A DNA stretch of 64,000 nucleotides from Dryococelus australis (GCA_029891345.1 CM057009.1:299995466-300059465), one strand, 5' to 3'; shown: positions 21,295 to 34,430, numbered from the stretch's first letter. Notes: generated from the sequence alone by a model not told the origin. Translations and numbers: made by a program.

Positions 21295-22187
21295 AGACTA
21301 GATATAAAATTGCGGAAACCCGTTTTTATACATGCGTGTTTTATTCATTACGTTTTTTCTTGCTGTGAAATGAACTCAAGTCGTCACGTCCGCGCGGCGA
21401 GGAGGCGGATTCGAGTCACGTATTTAGGCATGACTAAGAACATAATTACTGAGTCAACACGCAAAGAGATCCGAAGCCCATTTCAATTGGGAGGTCCCGT
21501 TGCCATGTTGTGTACCGGCGTGAGACTTAACGGCGCCAAAACTGCACTGTGACGTGTAGGAATTCCGCGTTTTTTTTTTCCTTACGAAACTACTCAACGT
21601 GAGATCGATGGTCAATAAAAACCTGCAGCCAACTATAAAATGCAATTCCATAAACACATCGAACATTCGAAATACTATTCCGTAGTCCTCTAACGAGGTC
21701 AAAAATCACCAATTCCGACTGCTCTTTGAGAAAATATATTAAAAGAATAGAACGGAACTATGATACATTACTGCCTTTAACTTTCCTTTAAGTGCCTCAC
21801 GGTGCTTTAGAAGGCTTGGCTTGGTATCTTCTTTCATCTCGATTTTGTATTCTTCCGCCATATTTTATCTTAGCATTAATATGAACCCACTTACAATATT
21901 CATGCATTGTTCATGTGTAGGCCTAACTGTGGAATTTTATAGTACATAAATATGCTAGTAATATCTTTGATCTTACGTGCAAAAATAAGAGAATGTTAAT
22001 AAAATAAAATCAGTGTCCACAAATTAAACCGCAATACGTTTATTACACCGATGAGATATCAAACTAATTTACCCACTTCGCTTGCCAACTTTACTAAAAG
22101 ATTACCAGTCAGCATATCTGTAAAACTGTAGTTAAAGGACGGGATTTTTTTCTTCAAATATTTGCCTCAAATAAGTTAATTTAACCA
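21295..22187. other. Intergenic DNA
   Basis: No gene or repeat family is recognised; AT-rich with a few short chance ORFs. Confidence 0.4.
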
Positions 22188-22610
22188 TAGGCTATTCACG
22201 GTAAAATGAGCACTTTTGAAAGCCCTATTTAAGATCTACTTATATGAACGTTGTGTATTCTTCCGCCTTATATAATACTAACATTTTAATGGGCCTCACC
22301 ACTTTATTCATGCGTCGGTCAAGTGGAACGGTGAAATTATTAGAAAAGAAAATGTTTTATAGATCTGCTCATTTTTAAACTTTGATACATTTAAAAAATA
22401 GCAAACAGCGAAAGAAATATTTTAAATTATAAGAAATTATTACCGAACACTTTTTATTCGACGTTAAGGTACGGAACTACTTTCCCATCCATCGTTACCA
22501 ACTTTATTGAGCGCATGTCACTCAGGACGCCTGTTAAAATATATGCAGCGATGGGCAGTCACTTTTTTCTAAGGTCGATTTCAAAAGTGTTCACTTTATC
22601 GTGAACATCA
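22188..22610. mobile_element. MITE-1, copy 1 (long form)
   Basis: It begins TAGGCTATTCACGGTAAAAT and GAGCACTTTTGAAAG and ends with the inverted TTTCAAAAGTGTTCACTTTA and TCGTGAACA. The interior has the family landmarks TATTCTTCCGCC, TTCATGCGTCGGTCAA and GCGCATGTCACTCAGG. The long form is about 420 bp. Copies elsewhere are flanked by TA, pointing to a Tc1/mariner-type target. Confidence 0.85.
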
Positions 22611-25600
22611 TTTACAAGCCAGCTTCATAGATACTTCACTAATAACATTTTATTGTTACGCGCAGACACCTATGCCGGAGGTAGAGTGCGTTGGCACCCA
22701 GGCCAGCGGTTTGTCTGGGGGGGGGGAAGCCACCACAAACAACCGCCCTTTACGTCGCCTCAAGGGCGAGATGATTGACAACTACCTGCACTGGAGAAAC
22801 CTTCCTCCCCCTCCCCCCCCCCCCACGACATCCTTCTGGAGATATCGGTGACGGCGGGCTATTGAATGAACTTTCTGGTAATCTCTTCCCCGCCCGCGGC
22901 ACAACCTGACACGTGAAGACTATTCTCGGCCATCATGTCCCCCACTTTAAACGCCATCCTAGCAGTGCCAGTTATGTGACGGGCCGCCTGACGAAGTACG
23001 ACGAGAGGTGAACGAAGAATACGGACGGCGACAGCGCAAGGCGAGTGTTCGTGCAGCGCCGACGGACGATAGTGCGAGAGCGCTGCAGAGGGCGAGTTAC
23101 CCAACGAGTAAAGTGCAGCTGGAAATTCCGAACAGTAAAGACTGGTTGTGTCTGGATTGAGCCGATGCGGGGCCGAATGGACGAGTGATACAGACTCGAC
23201 TGTAAACGCTAGAACTCTCAGTTAGCATATATAAACTTAATAGTAATTCAACTATGTTTGAAAACTGTTTATAAGGAATGAAATATTGATAATGTTAGTT
23301 CATGTTAGCTGACTGACGATTATATAAATAATACTTGTAGATAGCAAGTGTGAGCCAATTATTAGGGTTAGGGATTTTTTTGTATTGTTTGTAAATAATT
23401 TAGGAAATAATACTCAACTCTTTTATATAAATAAGAACTCCATCCCTGACAGTACCTGGCAAAGTCCACTGACACAAAAATTGTAACAGTATGGTCATTG
23501 CTACAAGTCTCGTATCTGGACGTCTAGTGACAAATACAATTATAGATGGTTTAGTACCTAGCACGTAACAGCAATACCTCATTAGATGTGGTTAGCAATG
23601 TCATTAATATTTTATATATTCTCACACATAATAATCTCTCATTTAGTGGCGCACTAAAAATCATGTTTAACATTGCTTATATATTCTTACTTTCGTAGTT
23701 AGAATAGGCTATTTTCTTTTTTTAATTTTCGAGAAGCTTTAAGGCAGCTCCCAGCCAATCTTCTGTTTAGAGTGTCCTTCGGTCAATATATTCAGTTCGA
23801 TTTCTGTTTCTCTCCCACGCTTCATCAAAAATTGAAAATTTCCTACCGATTTCCTTATTATTTATGTTAGAATGTAAAGTTGGCGATAACAAAGAAATAG
23901 CATGTGTCGCAAGGCCTGTGGATGGTTTCTTCTTGGCATTCGTTCCAAACTGTCGACCGCTCGACGGTTTTGGCTACGATTCTTCTGAAATGTTTGCGCT
24001 AGAAATTTGCAAGGTGAACCACGAAACATTAAGAGTATTGAATTGGGCTAGCAACTCTATCTTTGTTTCCTATAATACACTTAACACTTTATAATTTTAA
24101 CTTACTTCACTCTTCAGTGTATATGTAAATTGCTTCCCATTTTATTTAACAGTAATTACGCAGGTGAAATATGTTGTTTGCTCTATAAGAAATCTGCAAG
24201 TTTTTCAACCGTTCTCTGTATAAAACCAGTTAACATAAATCTCTTTTGGTAGACACACTTTGCGGCCAGGATTAATTGCCGCTTGAATATAATTAAATCT
24301 GAAACCTTGCAAAGGATAAAGAAAAATATTCGTACATAAATTTAGGTCTATTTTTGGAATGAAAATTATACAAATCTCATAAGTAGGTTTTTGAATTTTT
24401 GCAAAGTTTAACACAAGGACAGCGATTTTTTAGAGGTTTATACATTTCCCTTGAATTTTTGTTTTTATTAGTATACTACGTGTTGTACAGTTCACACCCC
24501 TGGATACATATATTGATTTAAAATTCGCTAATTATGGTTCTTGAATCCCATTACTATAAATACATTGTTATTATAATATATATTTCAGTAATAAATATCA
24601 GAAGACATCATTAGCTTCCATATCATATTGTTCCTCTTAAAATGTCATGTCATTTTTTAAGTACTCTTAGCGATGTATGAAGGTTAAATTTTGAGTTTTT
24701 TAAAAACCAACTTGCCTGAAAACAGTTAAAATTTTCAAATTTACATACGTTATTTCTGTATTATAATTTTACATATTTGCGGCACAATAAAACCATGGCC
24801 TGATGATTTTTCGGGTCATGAATTTTATTCTAAAGTAATCTTGATAATCGATTCATCAGTACTCCGAAATTAACTGAACAGCCTGTTATGAGCAAGGAGT
24901 GATATTATGCGCTTGAACCAATGTGTTTCCATTGGAAAGAAATTCACACACAAAGAATAAAATGTTTATTTCAGCGCGCGAGGGTAAACATCACATACTA
25001 CTTGGTCGTTAACGAATCCAACCGAATGTTCTCTCACGCTCAATAATGAAACATGCTATACCGGACCTTATACCGGAAATGATGTTATTCATCTAGTCAT
25101 AAACTGGGGCTTAAGTTTTTCTTGGTACTCGGCAAACTGGAAGTGTCCTTGCTGAGCAAAGAAAATATTACTGCTAATATTGTGTTATGCGCTTGCTGTT
25201 TTGCATCGCTTATACCTTGGCGATTACGCCCGAGCGAAGCAGGATGATAGAGCAGTAAAGTGAGAAATCCGCGGTGATTTTCAAAAGCATGCCACCGCGC
25301 ATACCGCCGCGATAAGCCTGCGGAAACTCGCGCGCTCCTGACCTTCAGCAGATAGCATTTCTGAGGTTATCTGACAGAATGTTCTAGTTCATCACTCTTG
25401 TTTCTCTAAGCGAGACTCAGGGTGTTGGGAACTTTCCAGATGGGGCCACCGTGGCTGTTTAAGATACGATGTGTCCCGGAGCCGATAGTTGAGAGTTTTG
25501 AGAGTTTGGGAGTTGTGAGTTTGGAGGATCGTGCGACCTTAAGTGATAGTTGTTCGGAGACGACGAGCCAGCAGAGCGACGAGTGTTGACCAGAGGGAGT

Positions 25601-25819
25601 GAAGTCTGCGGACTGCGAGCATCAGTGCAGTGAGGAGTGAAACATGTAGGCGGTACTACTGTACTGGATACGTGAGTGTAAGACAATCGAAATGATGGCA
25701 ACTGACTCTTTTCATGGCCGAGTTAGATGTATTATAATTAAATCCCTCACTTTGTATTGCAAATCTCTTATTGCAAACAGGTGTGTGCTAAACTTTAATT
25801 TCTTTCTTCGTACTAAAAT
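22611..25819. other. Intergenic DNA with GC-rich patches
   Basis: The patch at 22660-23160 is GC-rich, with a G run near 22718 and a C run near 22815; a second GC-rich patch lies at 25200-25650. Neither contains a recognisable coding exon. The rest is AT-rich and featureless. I see no terminal repeats. Confidence 0.4.
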
Positions 25820-26218
25820 GTTCCACCATATATGAGAGTTGAGTTGAGAAATTTGGACGGCTTTTAACAACGGCTAGGTCTTGAGATCCGAAGGGGGTTA
25901 AATGAGGTGAGAATGGAGCAGCACTGGAATGGGGAGGGGAAAACGGGAGATCCCCGAGAGAAACTGCCCGACCTGCGGCATCGTGATTCCCACTTGCGAA
26001 AATCCGGAGTGCCCTAGCCGGGGATCTAACCCGGTTCGTTTTGGTGAGAGGCAAGCAGTCTAACCACTCAAAGAAAATGTGAATTTACATAACATATATT
26101 GTTTGTTAAATTGTAGTATCCATTATAGAATTGAACACCCTGGATGGCTGTACTGCTAAGTAGGATTAATGAAATAAATTTAAAAAAAAGTCTAACCTCT
26201 CAGCCACCGTGGCCCCTA
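25820..26218 (-). repeat. SINE-A copy interrupted by an insertion
   Basis: On the minus strand the SINE begins GGGGCCACGGTGGCTGAGAG at 26218 and resumes at about 26075. It then runs through a B-box-like GGGTTAGATCCCC and GGGGATCTCCCGTTTTCCC to a tail near 25820. Related copies lie at 34431-34652 and 43112-43375. The tRNA-like head and body are separated by the insertion annotated at 26075-26190. Confidence 0.72.
26075..26190 (+). mobile_element. Short A-tailed insertion with 13-bp target duplication
   Basis: AGTCTAACCACTC precedes and AGTCTAACCTCTC follows a segment of about 117 bp ending in a run of seven A bases (TTTAAAAAAA). Direct repeats plus a terminal A tract are the marks of retroposition by a LINE machinery. 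The inserted sequence itself is not recognised and has no ORF, so it may be a truncated retrotransposon or processed RNA. Confidence 0.65.
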
Positions 26219-26219
26219 C

Positions 26220-27290
26220 CATAAGTTATAAAGTCTATCACTACGTACGTGGCATTTGGGCAAACTTCAGGTGTTGGTCATCGAAAAATTCATTATTTTA
26301 TTTCTGTAGGAAATATTGTTCAACTCGTGGTCATTACTCACGAGTACCATTCATCGCCGGTATATTATATTACAGAATGGCCTCTTAATATCGCAATTTT
26401 GGTTGTTGCTGGAGTGTTTTCTTTGAACTACTCCTCTTTTCTCCCGCACTGCATTCAGTCGTTTCTCCAACTTTCCCTTATTTCACCTCTATCGACGCTA
26501 AAGACCTCAGCTGTTAAGCACCACTCAAAACTCTCACTACCATTAAGATTTGCTATACCCTTAGTATTAGTTTGTTGGTTTCGAGATACGCTGTTAAAAA
26601 ACTTGCAACATACATATTTCTACATGGATATAAAAACACTTCTTTAACGCGAATGTGTTCTAAATTTTGTGGATAGAGATAAACATTCCAGTTACAAGCT
26701 AACCAAAGTGAACGCAACAGGGCAGGAAGGGAGGGATAGAGAAACGAATTTTCGAGATAGAATCAAACTTGTTATGACAAGCCTACAAGTTTCCACCAAG
26801 CTTGCTGTGAATGCTAGCAAGCTTGAATCACGCTAACAAGATTCCACCTTGGGGGAAAAAAAGGGCCACTTGTGAAAAAATGTCATGAATTTAAACGATA
26901 AGGCCGCATTGTGGAAAAAAGAAATCCTCTATTTGTTTCCATAGGGCCACATGTGGTATGTAAACTATTGGGGTAGGGCGTAATTATGTTCATATGGTAC
27001 TACTGTAATTCAATAGTACTTATTAATTCTATATGGCGATATCTCCTTTATGGCCATATTCCATGTAAATGTGTACATTTAATATTAAATTTTTTTATTT
27101 CTATACAGCCACATCTGTGTTTATTACAATTTGGTGTAAATGAATGTTAATTCATTCAATGACATTGTTACACCTACCCAAAGCATAAATTTTATTGTTG
27201 TGGTATATTTAATTCCATGATATTGGCACACCTGACAAAGGTTTGCTTCACTGAAGTGTCGTTGTTTACGTGGGTGTCTAAGAATGCAAG
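26220..27290. other. Intergenic DNA and possible left part of the transposase element
   Basis: The open frame 26249-26647 (132 codons, plus strand) has a hydrophobic stretch but no recognisable domain, and I do not call it a gene. From about 26855 onward the sequence has GGGCCACTTGTG and GGGCCACATGTGG words that may belong to the terminal region of the downstream transposon, but I find no inverted match to the right. Confidence 0.35.
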
Positions 27291-29285
27291 ATGTATAAAT
27301 CCAGAAGCGAGTTTATGAAAGCATTAGCTGCATCTGTAAAGAATCAGGTGATGTAAGTACATTATTATTTATTTTCATTGCATTTATATACTATTCAAAA
27401 ATAAGTCAACAAATTGACGATTCAACTAATAATGTGGAAGTGTTTTTCGGAAACATTTTAATAGTTATTTCTGTTTCCTTTACTATAGCATAGTTCGGAT
27501 TCTGGCAGTGAGTTGGACGACAGCGATGTGGATAAAACGTGGAACAACCCCAAAATGTCTAACTCAAAAAGACCAGAAAAATAATACGACGCACACAAGA
27601 CTGAAAATAAATCAAGACTAAACGTAACAGGAACCTAGGCTCAGAGCATACTGATTGCAAAGGTAAGATTGCGTCTGCATGGTCTATGAAACCAACCTAG
27701 CATGGGAACTGTAAATTTCAGTGTAAAAACATTGCTCCTGAAAAGAGGAAATCTATTTTTGACAAATACTGGGGATTGGAGTATGTAAATTCTCGAAGAG
27801 CATTCATTGCAAAACAGATTATTGTAGTAAACACTAAATATCGAAGAATTACGTCTACAGATAACACACCCCAGGGGCTAAATAACGGATACCATTTTGA
27901 AGTAGATGGGAAGAATTTAAGAGTTGGTAAAAGGTATTTTATGGATACTGTAGATGTCGGGGACAAAATGATATAAATTCCATAAATTAACTTGACGATG
28001 GTTTTGTAGAACCTGACAAGCGGGAGAAGCATTTGAATCACAAAACATTAGATCCAGACATTACGGAAGGAATTGTGCAGCATATGAATTCCACAGCTAG
28101 GATTGAATCTCATTATTTCAGACAGCAAACCTCTCGCCAATACATAAGTGGCTCTAAAACAACTGCAGATCTCCGTAGAGGTTATGTTCCATATGGCTGA
28201 AATCATAGTGTACAGTTTGGTAACTATACAGCTTACAGAAATATTTTTGTAACACAATTTAACTTAGGGTTTTTTGTTCCTAAAAAAGACCAGTGTTCTT
28301 TCTGTGAAAATTAGAAGAATTCCCGTGATAACGAAAACATGCTGGAAAGTTACAACGAACACAAGAAAGAATTTGAGCTCGGCAGGCGGGCAAAACAAAT
28401 GGACTTAAATCGATCTAAAGGAGGGGAGTGCTTTGCAGCCTATGTTGACATGCTAGCTGTTCAGCCTACACCAAGTGGAAACGTTTCACGATTCTACTAC
28501 AAACGTAGGCTCTCGACATACAACTTCACTATATTCAACATGGGTACTAGCACTGGCCAGTGCTTCATTTAGCACGAGGGCCAAGCTAAACGTGGCCCTA
28601 ACGAAATTGGTTCCTGCCTACATACCTTTTTTCAGAGAAATAGTGTGGGAAAGCTCATTGTTTTTATTCCGATAACTGTTCGGGGCAAAATAAAAATAAT
28701 TTCGTTGTTTCATTATACATGTTTACTGTAATCTCATTAAACTTTCCCTCGATATCTCACAAATTTTTTATTACTGGACACATGCACGCCCTCATTGAAT
28801 AACAGAAGAAACGTGTGTTGAAAGGAGGGCCCATTTATGTTCCCGCCCAGCGGGTAACTGTCATACAGTCTGCCAAGAAAACAGGATCACCATTTGAAAT
28901 AAATGAAATGGACACAGCGGATATGTATAACCTGAAACAATTGTGCACCTCCTTTTGAGCGAACTTCAGCATAAAAGAAAATGTTGAAAAGTTACCGTGG
29001 AATGAAATAAAATAAATTAAAGTTGAGAAGGAAGAACCCTATGAAATTAAATACAAATTACGTTGTGAGGCTAATGAATACAGCATCATCATTGTTCATC
29101 GCCGGAAAGGAGGAACACACTCAGGGACTCATGAACTGACTCCTGCATACACCCAGGCCACACGAATTAGTGCTGCAAAGAAAAGAGATTTTCTCCTCCC
29201 GTGTGAAGCAAAGCATACACGATGCCATGGTTTCTTTACAAGCCTTTGTGATTCTGCCGATTTAGAGGAAGGAAATAAACATTAA
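27291..29285 (+). pseudogene. DDE-like transposase pseudogene with one intron, family uncertain
   Basis: The first exon starts at ATG 27291 (MYKSRSEFMKALAASVKNQV) and meets a GTAAGT donor at 27353. An acceptor lies near 27495, followed by SGSELDDSDVDKTW. Further blocks in order are APEKRKSIFDKYWGLEY (about 27730), ESHYFRQQTSRQYISGSKT (about 28105), FNLGFFVPKKDQCSFCE (about 28255, a Cys pair), FYYKRRLSTYNFTIFNMGTS (about 28495), RGPNEIGSCLHTFF (about 28590), and a C-terminal KKRDFLLPCEAKHTRCHGFF (about 29185). At least eight stops or frameshifts break it. I recognise the layout from uncharacterised insect proteins that behave like cut-and-paste transposases, but I cannot name the superfamily with confidence. 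Length would be about 600 residues. Confidence 0.6.
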
Positions 29286-29420
29286 GTGTGATAAAACATT
29301 TCTTCAAAACAGTCTATGTTTTCTATATCCATGCATGTATTTAACATAATTTTTTGTAGATGACAAGCATTTCGACTAAATGTGATGTATAATATTTATT
29401 ATATTAATGCTTATATACTA

Positions 29421-30810
29421 ATAACTATTTCTGTGAGAAAAGTTACCGCTTGTGCACGTTCCTCTGCATGAATACCACACACTGTTTCTTTCTTATTATC
29501 TGCTGCGCTTTCTCTCTAAATATTACCACAGTACACTTGATTTAATTATATTTGATGCTTCTTCAAGCGGCTTCAAGTTCCCGTCTTGCAATTTCCAACT
29601 CTGTACAAACGAGAACTACTTCTGTGAGAACAGTTGTCGCTTGTGCGTGTTGCTCTGCATGAATACCACACACAGATTCTTTCTTATTATCTGCTGCGCT
29701 TTCTCTCTAAATATTACCACAGTACACTTGATTTAATTATATTTGATGCTTCTTCAAGCGGCTTCAAGTTCCCGTCTTGCAATTTCTAACTCTGTACCAA
29801 GGACAACTACTTCTTTTAGAACAGTTGTCGCTTGTGCGTGTTGCTCTGAATGAATACCACACACTGTTCCTTTCTTATTATCTGCTGCACTTTCTCTCTA
29901 AATATTACCACAGTACACTTGATTTAATTATATTTGATGCTTCTTCAACCGGCTTCAAGTTCCCGTCTTGCAATTTCTAACTCTGTACCAAGGACAACTA
30001 CTTCTTTTAGAACAGTTGTCGCTTGTGCGTGTTGCTCTGCATGAATACCACACACTGATTCTTTCTTATTATCTGCTGCGCTTTCTCTCTAAATATTACC
30101 ACAGTACACTTGATTTAATTATATTTGATGCTTCTTCAAGCGGCTTCAAGTTCCCGTCTTGCAATATCCAACTCTGTACCAAGGACAACTACTTCTTTTA
30201 GAACAGTTGTCGCTTGTGCGTGTTGCTCTGCATGAATACCACACACTGTTTCTTTCTTATTATCTGCTGCGCTTTCTCTCTAAATATTATCAATGTACAC
30301 TTTATTTAATTATATTTGACGCTTCTTCTAGCGGCTTCAAACTCCCGTCTTGCAAATTTCCAACTCTGTACCAAGGACAACTACTTCTGTGAGAACAGTT
30401 GCCGCTTGTGAACGTTGCTCTGCATGAATACCACACAATGTTTCTTTCTTATTATCTGCTGCGCCTTCTCTCTAAATATTACCAATGTACACTTTATTTA
30501 ATTATATTTGATGCTTCTTCTAGCGGCTTCAAACTCCCGTCTTGCAATTTCCAACTCTGTACCAAGGACTATTACTTCCGTGAGAACAGTTGTCGCTTGT
30601 GTGTGTTGCTCTGCATGAATACCACACACTGTTTCTTTCTTATTATCTGCTGCGCCTTCTCTCTAAATATTACCACTGTACACTTTATTTAATTATATTT
30701 GATGCTTCTTCTAGCGCCTTCAAGTTCCCGTCTTGCAATTTCCAACTCTGTACCAAGGACATCTACTTCTGTGAGAACAGTTGTCGCTTGTGCACGTTGC
30801 TCTGTATGGA
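29421..30810. repeat. Satellite-like tandem array, 191-bp unit, about 7 copies
   Basis: The block TGAATACCACACACTG recurs every 191 bp from 29468 to about 30614. Copies one to four share CACAGTACACTTGATTTAAT; copies five to seven share AATGTACACTTTATTTAA and CTTCTAGCGGCTTCAAACTC, so two sub-types are arranged in blocks. Because 191 is not a multiple of three, the open frames of 70-97 codons in each unit change register from unit to unit and are not a gene. It starts 136 bp after the transposase pseudogene. Confidence 0.93.
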
Positions 30811-33269
30811 TTTACTACTGAATATTTTGTCGTTTATTTCACAGCTGTTTTGGAAATATATATAAAAAAAATTCCAATTAAATAAATTTTCAATTTTTGA
30901 AACTGGTAGTAATTTTTTTGATTTCCTTTTGTCTGGGATTACAGTTTTAGTTATGCTTATGTATATCATTTGTCATTATTTTTTGTGCAAAAATCATTTT
31001 TTCAATATATAGAATTTAGAATAGATAAATCGTATATATAATTATTATGTTTGATTTGGTATTGTTTGTTTTTTATAACTTTATCAAAATGGCGTGACAA
31101 TACAAATTTTGTAATTTAACCATATGAAATTTTACATTTTTGGTACTAGGTTTCACATTGTTTTTGCTGCTGTTAGAAATTAACTAAACGTTTCTATACT
31201 TTTAAAAGTTTATTTTCAGCTTGTTTTCGAAAGAATGATAAGTTTATGAGCTCGCCTTACTGCGTGTTCCCTCTAAACTTTTCAATCCCATGCCTATATT
31301 TTCGCCAAACTTTGTACACTTAAAGCACTTAGTAAGGATGTATACGTCTTCTATTATTTTAGAACATTGCGAATGCTTATATTCAAACTGGCTACCATTT
31401 CGAAATGTTGAATGCTGTGGCATTTGTGAGAAAGGAAAATTCTCTCCAGTGGACTTTTAAAAATATAAGCACACAGTTATCTCTGAAGAGTTAAGCCAGC
31501 TGAGCACTATAACATTACGTTTATCACTGCAATCTGTGCACGTCAGAAAATGAATCATAAATAAAGCACTTGAGTTCTTTTATAGTGGTTTATTATTGGG
31601 CGTTAACGTGGAATAAAGGAGATGTCAGAGTAAAATGACGAACGGTCTTTAATTGTTCTGCATTCTAGACGATGACTTCGCAAAATGATAGCCCGTGAGG
31701 TACTTAACAAAACTTCGCAACGTGTTCTGAGGGAAGGCGATGTTGGAAGCACGAAATAGAAGACTGGCAGACCAAGATAAGTGAAGATAATAAGTTTCGT
31801 TACAGATGAATGTATTGCCACTTGTAATAGGGCGATATTTAGGGCACGCGTGAAGTATTTATTATATTACATCTGTTGTGGGTTTCGTGATTTCCGTAAA
31901 GTGCGGCATAATTTAGGTTTAAGAAATAGCCGATTATGAGTTATCTTGAAAGTTTGTGATTTTTAATAACCACTGATCTGTCAGTCCGTTTTGCTGTAAG
32001 AATGCCAGTTTAATTGTGTGATTATTTAAAGGGTAAATAACATGAAACGATTTTGTAACAGATTACATTAATTAGTTTAGCCAAAACTCACACCCAGTAA
32101 CACACTGCATATAGTTCAATAATAAATTATGCAAAAATGTATTAAGTTGTTTTAATTCCTGCATCCGGTCTCAAAATGCTGTACGAATGCAGCTTTATTC
32201 GTATTAGCATGTGTGTTTCCCAACCTACCTATTTCTAATAACAAAATGTCTCCCCCCTCCCCCCAAATGTTTTGTAATTGTTTCGTGTGGTGAGCTAATA
32301 TAATATAATTTAATTGTACGCATTACCTCATTTAAATTGTTATGGTCAGAAATTGGAATTTAACTTTTAATTTTATATACCAGACGTGACTACCATTTAA
32401 TGGCATAGTCTATAACCCTTGCTTAGCTTGTTTGTTATGTTGGTTTTTTATACAAACCTCAGCACGCAATGATGAACTTTATCTGTGTGAAGAACAAGTA
32501 GGCATATTCATGTACAGAAAAATGAAAACCCCCAAAATTATTAAATTATTATATATTATTACGTCACTTATTATCGCAATCGTATAGAGAAAAGTTTAAA
32601 CTAATGTAGATGACAACTATGTTTAACGATAATTTTCTTTATGAAACATTAAGGCATAGGACTACTGCTATTAATCTGAATTCACTGCCCCAATATTGGT
32701 GTAAATACATGCCAACATTTACCAGATTTTCTTATAGTTTTGTTTCAAAATGTATTCCTTTGACTTGTTTTAGCGAGAATATTAAAGCGCGTTCTAGTAA
32801 CCCAAATTTTCTCCTCTATTTTTAACATATTTAATATATTTGTGATGCGATACCGTAGCGTGATTTAAAGAAAGAGGGTAAATAATTAAAAAATAAAAAT
32901 ACTGGATTTATCAGACTTAAAACTATATGTCTTTAACCAACGTGAGAATTACTCGACCATGAAAGAGGTGGTTTCGATCATAGTAGCACTTAAGGATCGG
33001 GGTTATATCAGATGATGTGATTAAGTGCTTTCTTCTGAAAATGTATTTACAAAAAATAATAAATTATTATTATTATTAAATTATTTGTTTTCCTTAATTT
33101 TTGTGTGTCGTATCTTCCTGAAGTTTATTAAGTTTTCAATAACAACAATATGTATTTAAAATATTTAATAAATTAAGCATGTAGTCAAAGTCAAGCTTCA
33201 TGCGCATAGCTATACTAGTGATTGGAAAAAAAAATGTTTTAATCATAGGATGGGAAATTTCAATAGTCG
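30811..33269. other. AT-rich intergenic DNA
   Basis: About 2.4 kb without recognised gene or family repeat. A short ATT microsatellite lies at 33059-33084. Confidence 0.45.
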
Positions 33270-33560
33270 TCACCTACTAAGATGGTGGTCGCCTACCAAG
33301 ATAGCAGCCTCCAATAGTTTATAAACAAATGACGAACAAAAAAAAAACTAATGTAGCTGCCTCCAGTAACATATAAACAAAGATGGCTGCCTCCAGTAAT
33401 GTATAAACAAATAACGAACGAAAAAACAAATATGGCCACCTCCAGTAACATATACACAAAAATAGAGACCTTCAGTAATATATAAACAAAAATGGCTGAC
33501 ACTGCAGTAACATATCAACAAAGATGGCTGCCCCCAGTAGCATGTGAACAAATGACAATT
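33270..33560. repeat. Degenerate tandem repeat, about 33-40-bp unit, 7 copies
   Basis: Variants of CCTCCAGTAACATATAAACA followed by AAGATGGCTG occur seven times. Spacing varies, and some units contain an extra GACGAACAAAAAA insertion. Long open frames on the minus strand arise from the repetition. Confidence 0.8.
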
Positions 33561-33599
33561 GAAAACTTCAAGAAGGTAGAATGAGTATTGTGAGGGGAG

Positions 33600-34320
33600 T
33601 GGAGACGAGGGAGTTAGTCGTCTGCTGGGGATGGACCAAATGTTACTAATGGTGGTGCTGGAAAATGTAAGTTGAAAATAAGTATGTAAGTTTCCAATGA
33701 TTTTTAAAATCATTTTTGATAATTTAATTTTCATAATACATTCTTTGGGATTTTTCGCAATATTTTGAGAAGTATTTGGAATTTGTTGCGAACTTTTCAA
33801 TTTTTATTTTATTTTAAAGTTCAAAAGTCAAAGGTCAATGGTTCTGATCCCGGTCACCTGGCTTGGAGTCACTGATCCCACTCACCGAAAGTCGCTGATC
33901 CCTGTCAGCTTTTCTTGAAAAAGTGGGTCATTTCTGAGGATCCTTTAAATAATTTTTAGGTAATTTTTTATAACTTTTCATGATAATTTTACAGAATTTT
34001 TTGTGAATTTTTTCCGAATTTTTTGAATGGTTTGGATTTTTTGGGTCCTGCTCTGCTAACCCCTGGGTCACTGATCCCTGTCTCCTGGCCGGCTCGGAGT
34101 CACTTACCCCCCTCACTAGAATCACTAATCCCTCTAGCCTGCTCCGGGAAAAAGATACATTTTTAGGGAAAAAGGGAAATATTTTGTGTATTATGGTCAA
34201 TTTTAAGGGGAAAAAAGAAATTTTTAGGGAATAAGGAAAAAAAGATTGCGGACGGATGACGTAACAAGATGGCGGCCTGCCGAATCCGAATCCGATCTCC
34301 GATCCCGTAGTCCCAAAACC
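33600..34320 (+). repeat. Dispersed repeat X, copy 1
   Basis: It contains GAGTCACTGATCCC-type words at about 33869, 34064 and 34096, a run of GGGAAAAAGGGAAA and TTTTAGGGAATAAGGAAA, and ends with GCGGACGGATGACGTAACAA and GATGGCGGCC. The same blocks in inverse orientation occupy 49540-50100. No protein is encoded; the class is unknown. Confidence 0.65.
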
Positions 34321-34430
34321 TATATTTCCCTACTACTAATCGTTGGTCCAACCAAAATTCAAATCTATGCCAGAGTGGAGAACCAGTTATCAGTTGTAAG
34401 TCTCGTGAATTCATTAAGGCTCCTACGTAC

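Noticed and set aside
26249..26647. 132-codon plus-strand ORF with a hydrophobic segment
   Set aside because: No recognisable domain or conserved context; the hydrophobicity fits AT-rich DNA.
29452..30865. Series of 67-97-codon ORFs with near-identical peptides
   Set aside because: They follow the 191-bp satellite and change register from unit to unit.
33293..33800. Minus-strand ORFs of 69 and 150 codons rich in Ile, Tyr and Cys
   Set aside because: They arise from the degenerate CCTCCAGTAACATATAAACA tandem repeat and show no domain.
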